Assembly: GCA_019310865.1 (NCBI GenBank)
Contig: JAFDDL010000353.1
Location: 1 to 5,328 of the forward strand
DNA from: Deltaproteobacteria bacterium
GTDB lineage: Bacteria; Desulfobacterota; Desulfobacteria; Desulfobacterales; JAFDDL01
Direction: 5' to 3'
Length of the DNA stretch: 5,328 nucleotides
Shown: positions 5,311-5,328 of the stretch, in pieces
Position numbering within the stretch: position 1 is the first letter of the stretch
How the letters are laid out: each line of letters opens with the position of its first letter
Notes under the pieces: model-generated
Databases searched by the model: none
What the model saw: the letters and a program-made list of their open reading frames with translations, nothing else
What the model was told of the DNA's origin: nothing
Translations under genes and position numbers: made by a program

Positions 5311-5328
5311 ATGGAGACAGTGCTGAAT
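5311..5328 (+). CDS. Possible start of a gene cut by the window edge
   Basis: ATG at 5311 opens METVLN before the window ends. An in-frame TGA at 5305-5307 rules out an earlier start in this frame. The Shine-Dalgarno is weak (GAG at 5302-5304). A rival start is the GTG at 5304, reading VKNGDSAE in another frame. The rightward promoter candidate upstream supports a gene here, but six codons cannot identify it. Confidence 0.3.

Noticed and set aside
1..5328. CRISPR array, tRNA, rRNA or insertion sequence
   Set aside because: No regularly spaced repeats, cloverleaf, rRNA-like stretch, transposase or terminal inverted repeats were found by reading either strand.

Overview
The window reads like the chromosome of an anaerobic bacterium. 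The main clue is a full-length nickel-iron carbon monoxide dehydrogenase gene. Its sequence style, its mid-50s GC coding DNA and its AT-rich spacers suggest a sulfate reducer of the Desulfobacterota (Desulfobacterales-like). The phylum is an inference from gene content, not from a marker gene.

Layout, left to right. (1) Bases 32-2026 (+) hold cooS, complete, with a strong ribosome binding site and a textbook intrinsic terminator at 2052-2078. No cooF, cooC or acetyl-CoA synthase gene follows, so cooS is the last or only gene of its transcript. (2) Bases 2079-2436 are a very AT-rich spacer with a 49% GC island that looks like the remnant of something else. A candidate promoter and operator follow. 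(3) Bases 2437-3937 (+) hold a two-gene hipB-hipA toxin-antitoxin module whose genes overlap by 8 bases. The HipA kinase motifs are intact. (4) Bases 4036-4869 (-) hold birA, biotin-protein ligase, convergent with hipA. (5) Bases 4862-4972 (-) hold the missing start of birA in another reading frame. (6) Bases 4973-5310 are a divergent intergenic region with a promoter candidate facing each way, followed by a possible gene start at the right edge.

Two points deserve most attention. First, birA is broken by a 4-base tandem duplication (ATCAATCA on the + strand, 4861-4868). Removing one copy joins a 36-residue helix-turn-helix start to the ligase body and gives a normal-looking 310-residue bifunctional BirA. 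As written, the ligase could be made only from a GTG inside the duplication, and it would lack most of the DNA-binding domain. Second, the hipBA segment lies between two exact 10-base direct repeats (GTATCGCAAT at 2087 and 4024). One sits just after the cooS terminator and the other two bases from the birA stop. This suggests that cooS and birA were once close convergent neighbours and that the toxin-antitoxin cassette was inserted between them.

The genes do not form one pathway. cooS serves CO or one-carbon energy metabolism, birA serves biotin enzymes and possibly biotin regulation, and hipBA is an accessory stress or persistence module. I see no CRISPR array, tRNA, rRNA or transposase, and no clearly new multi-gene system.
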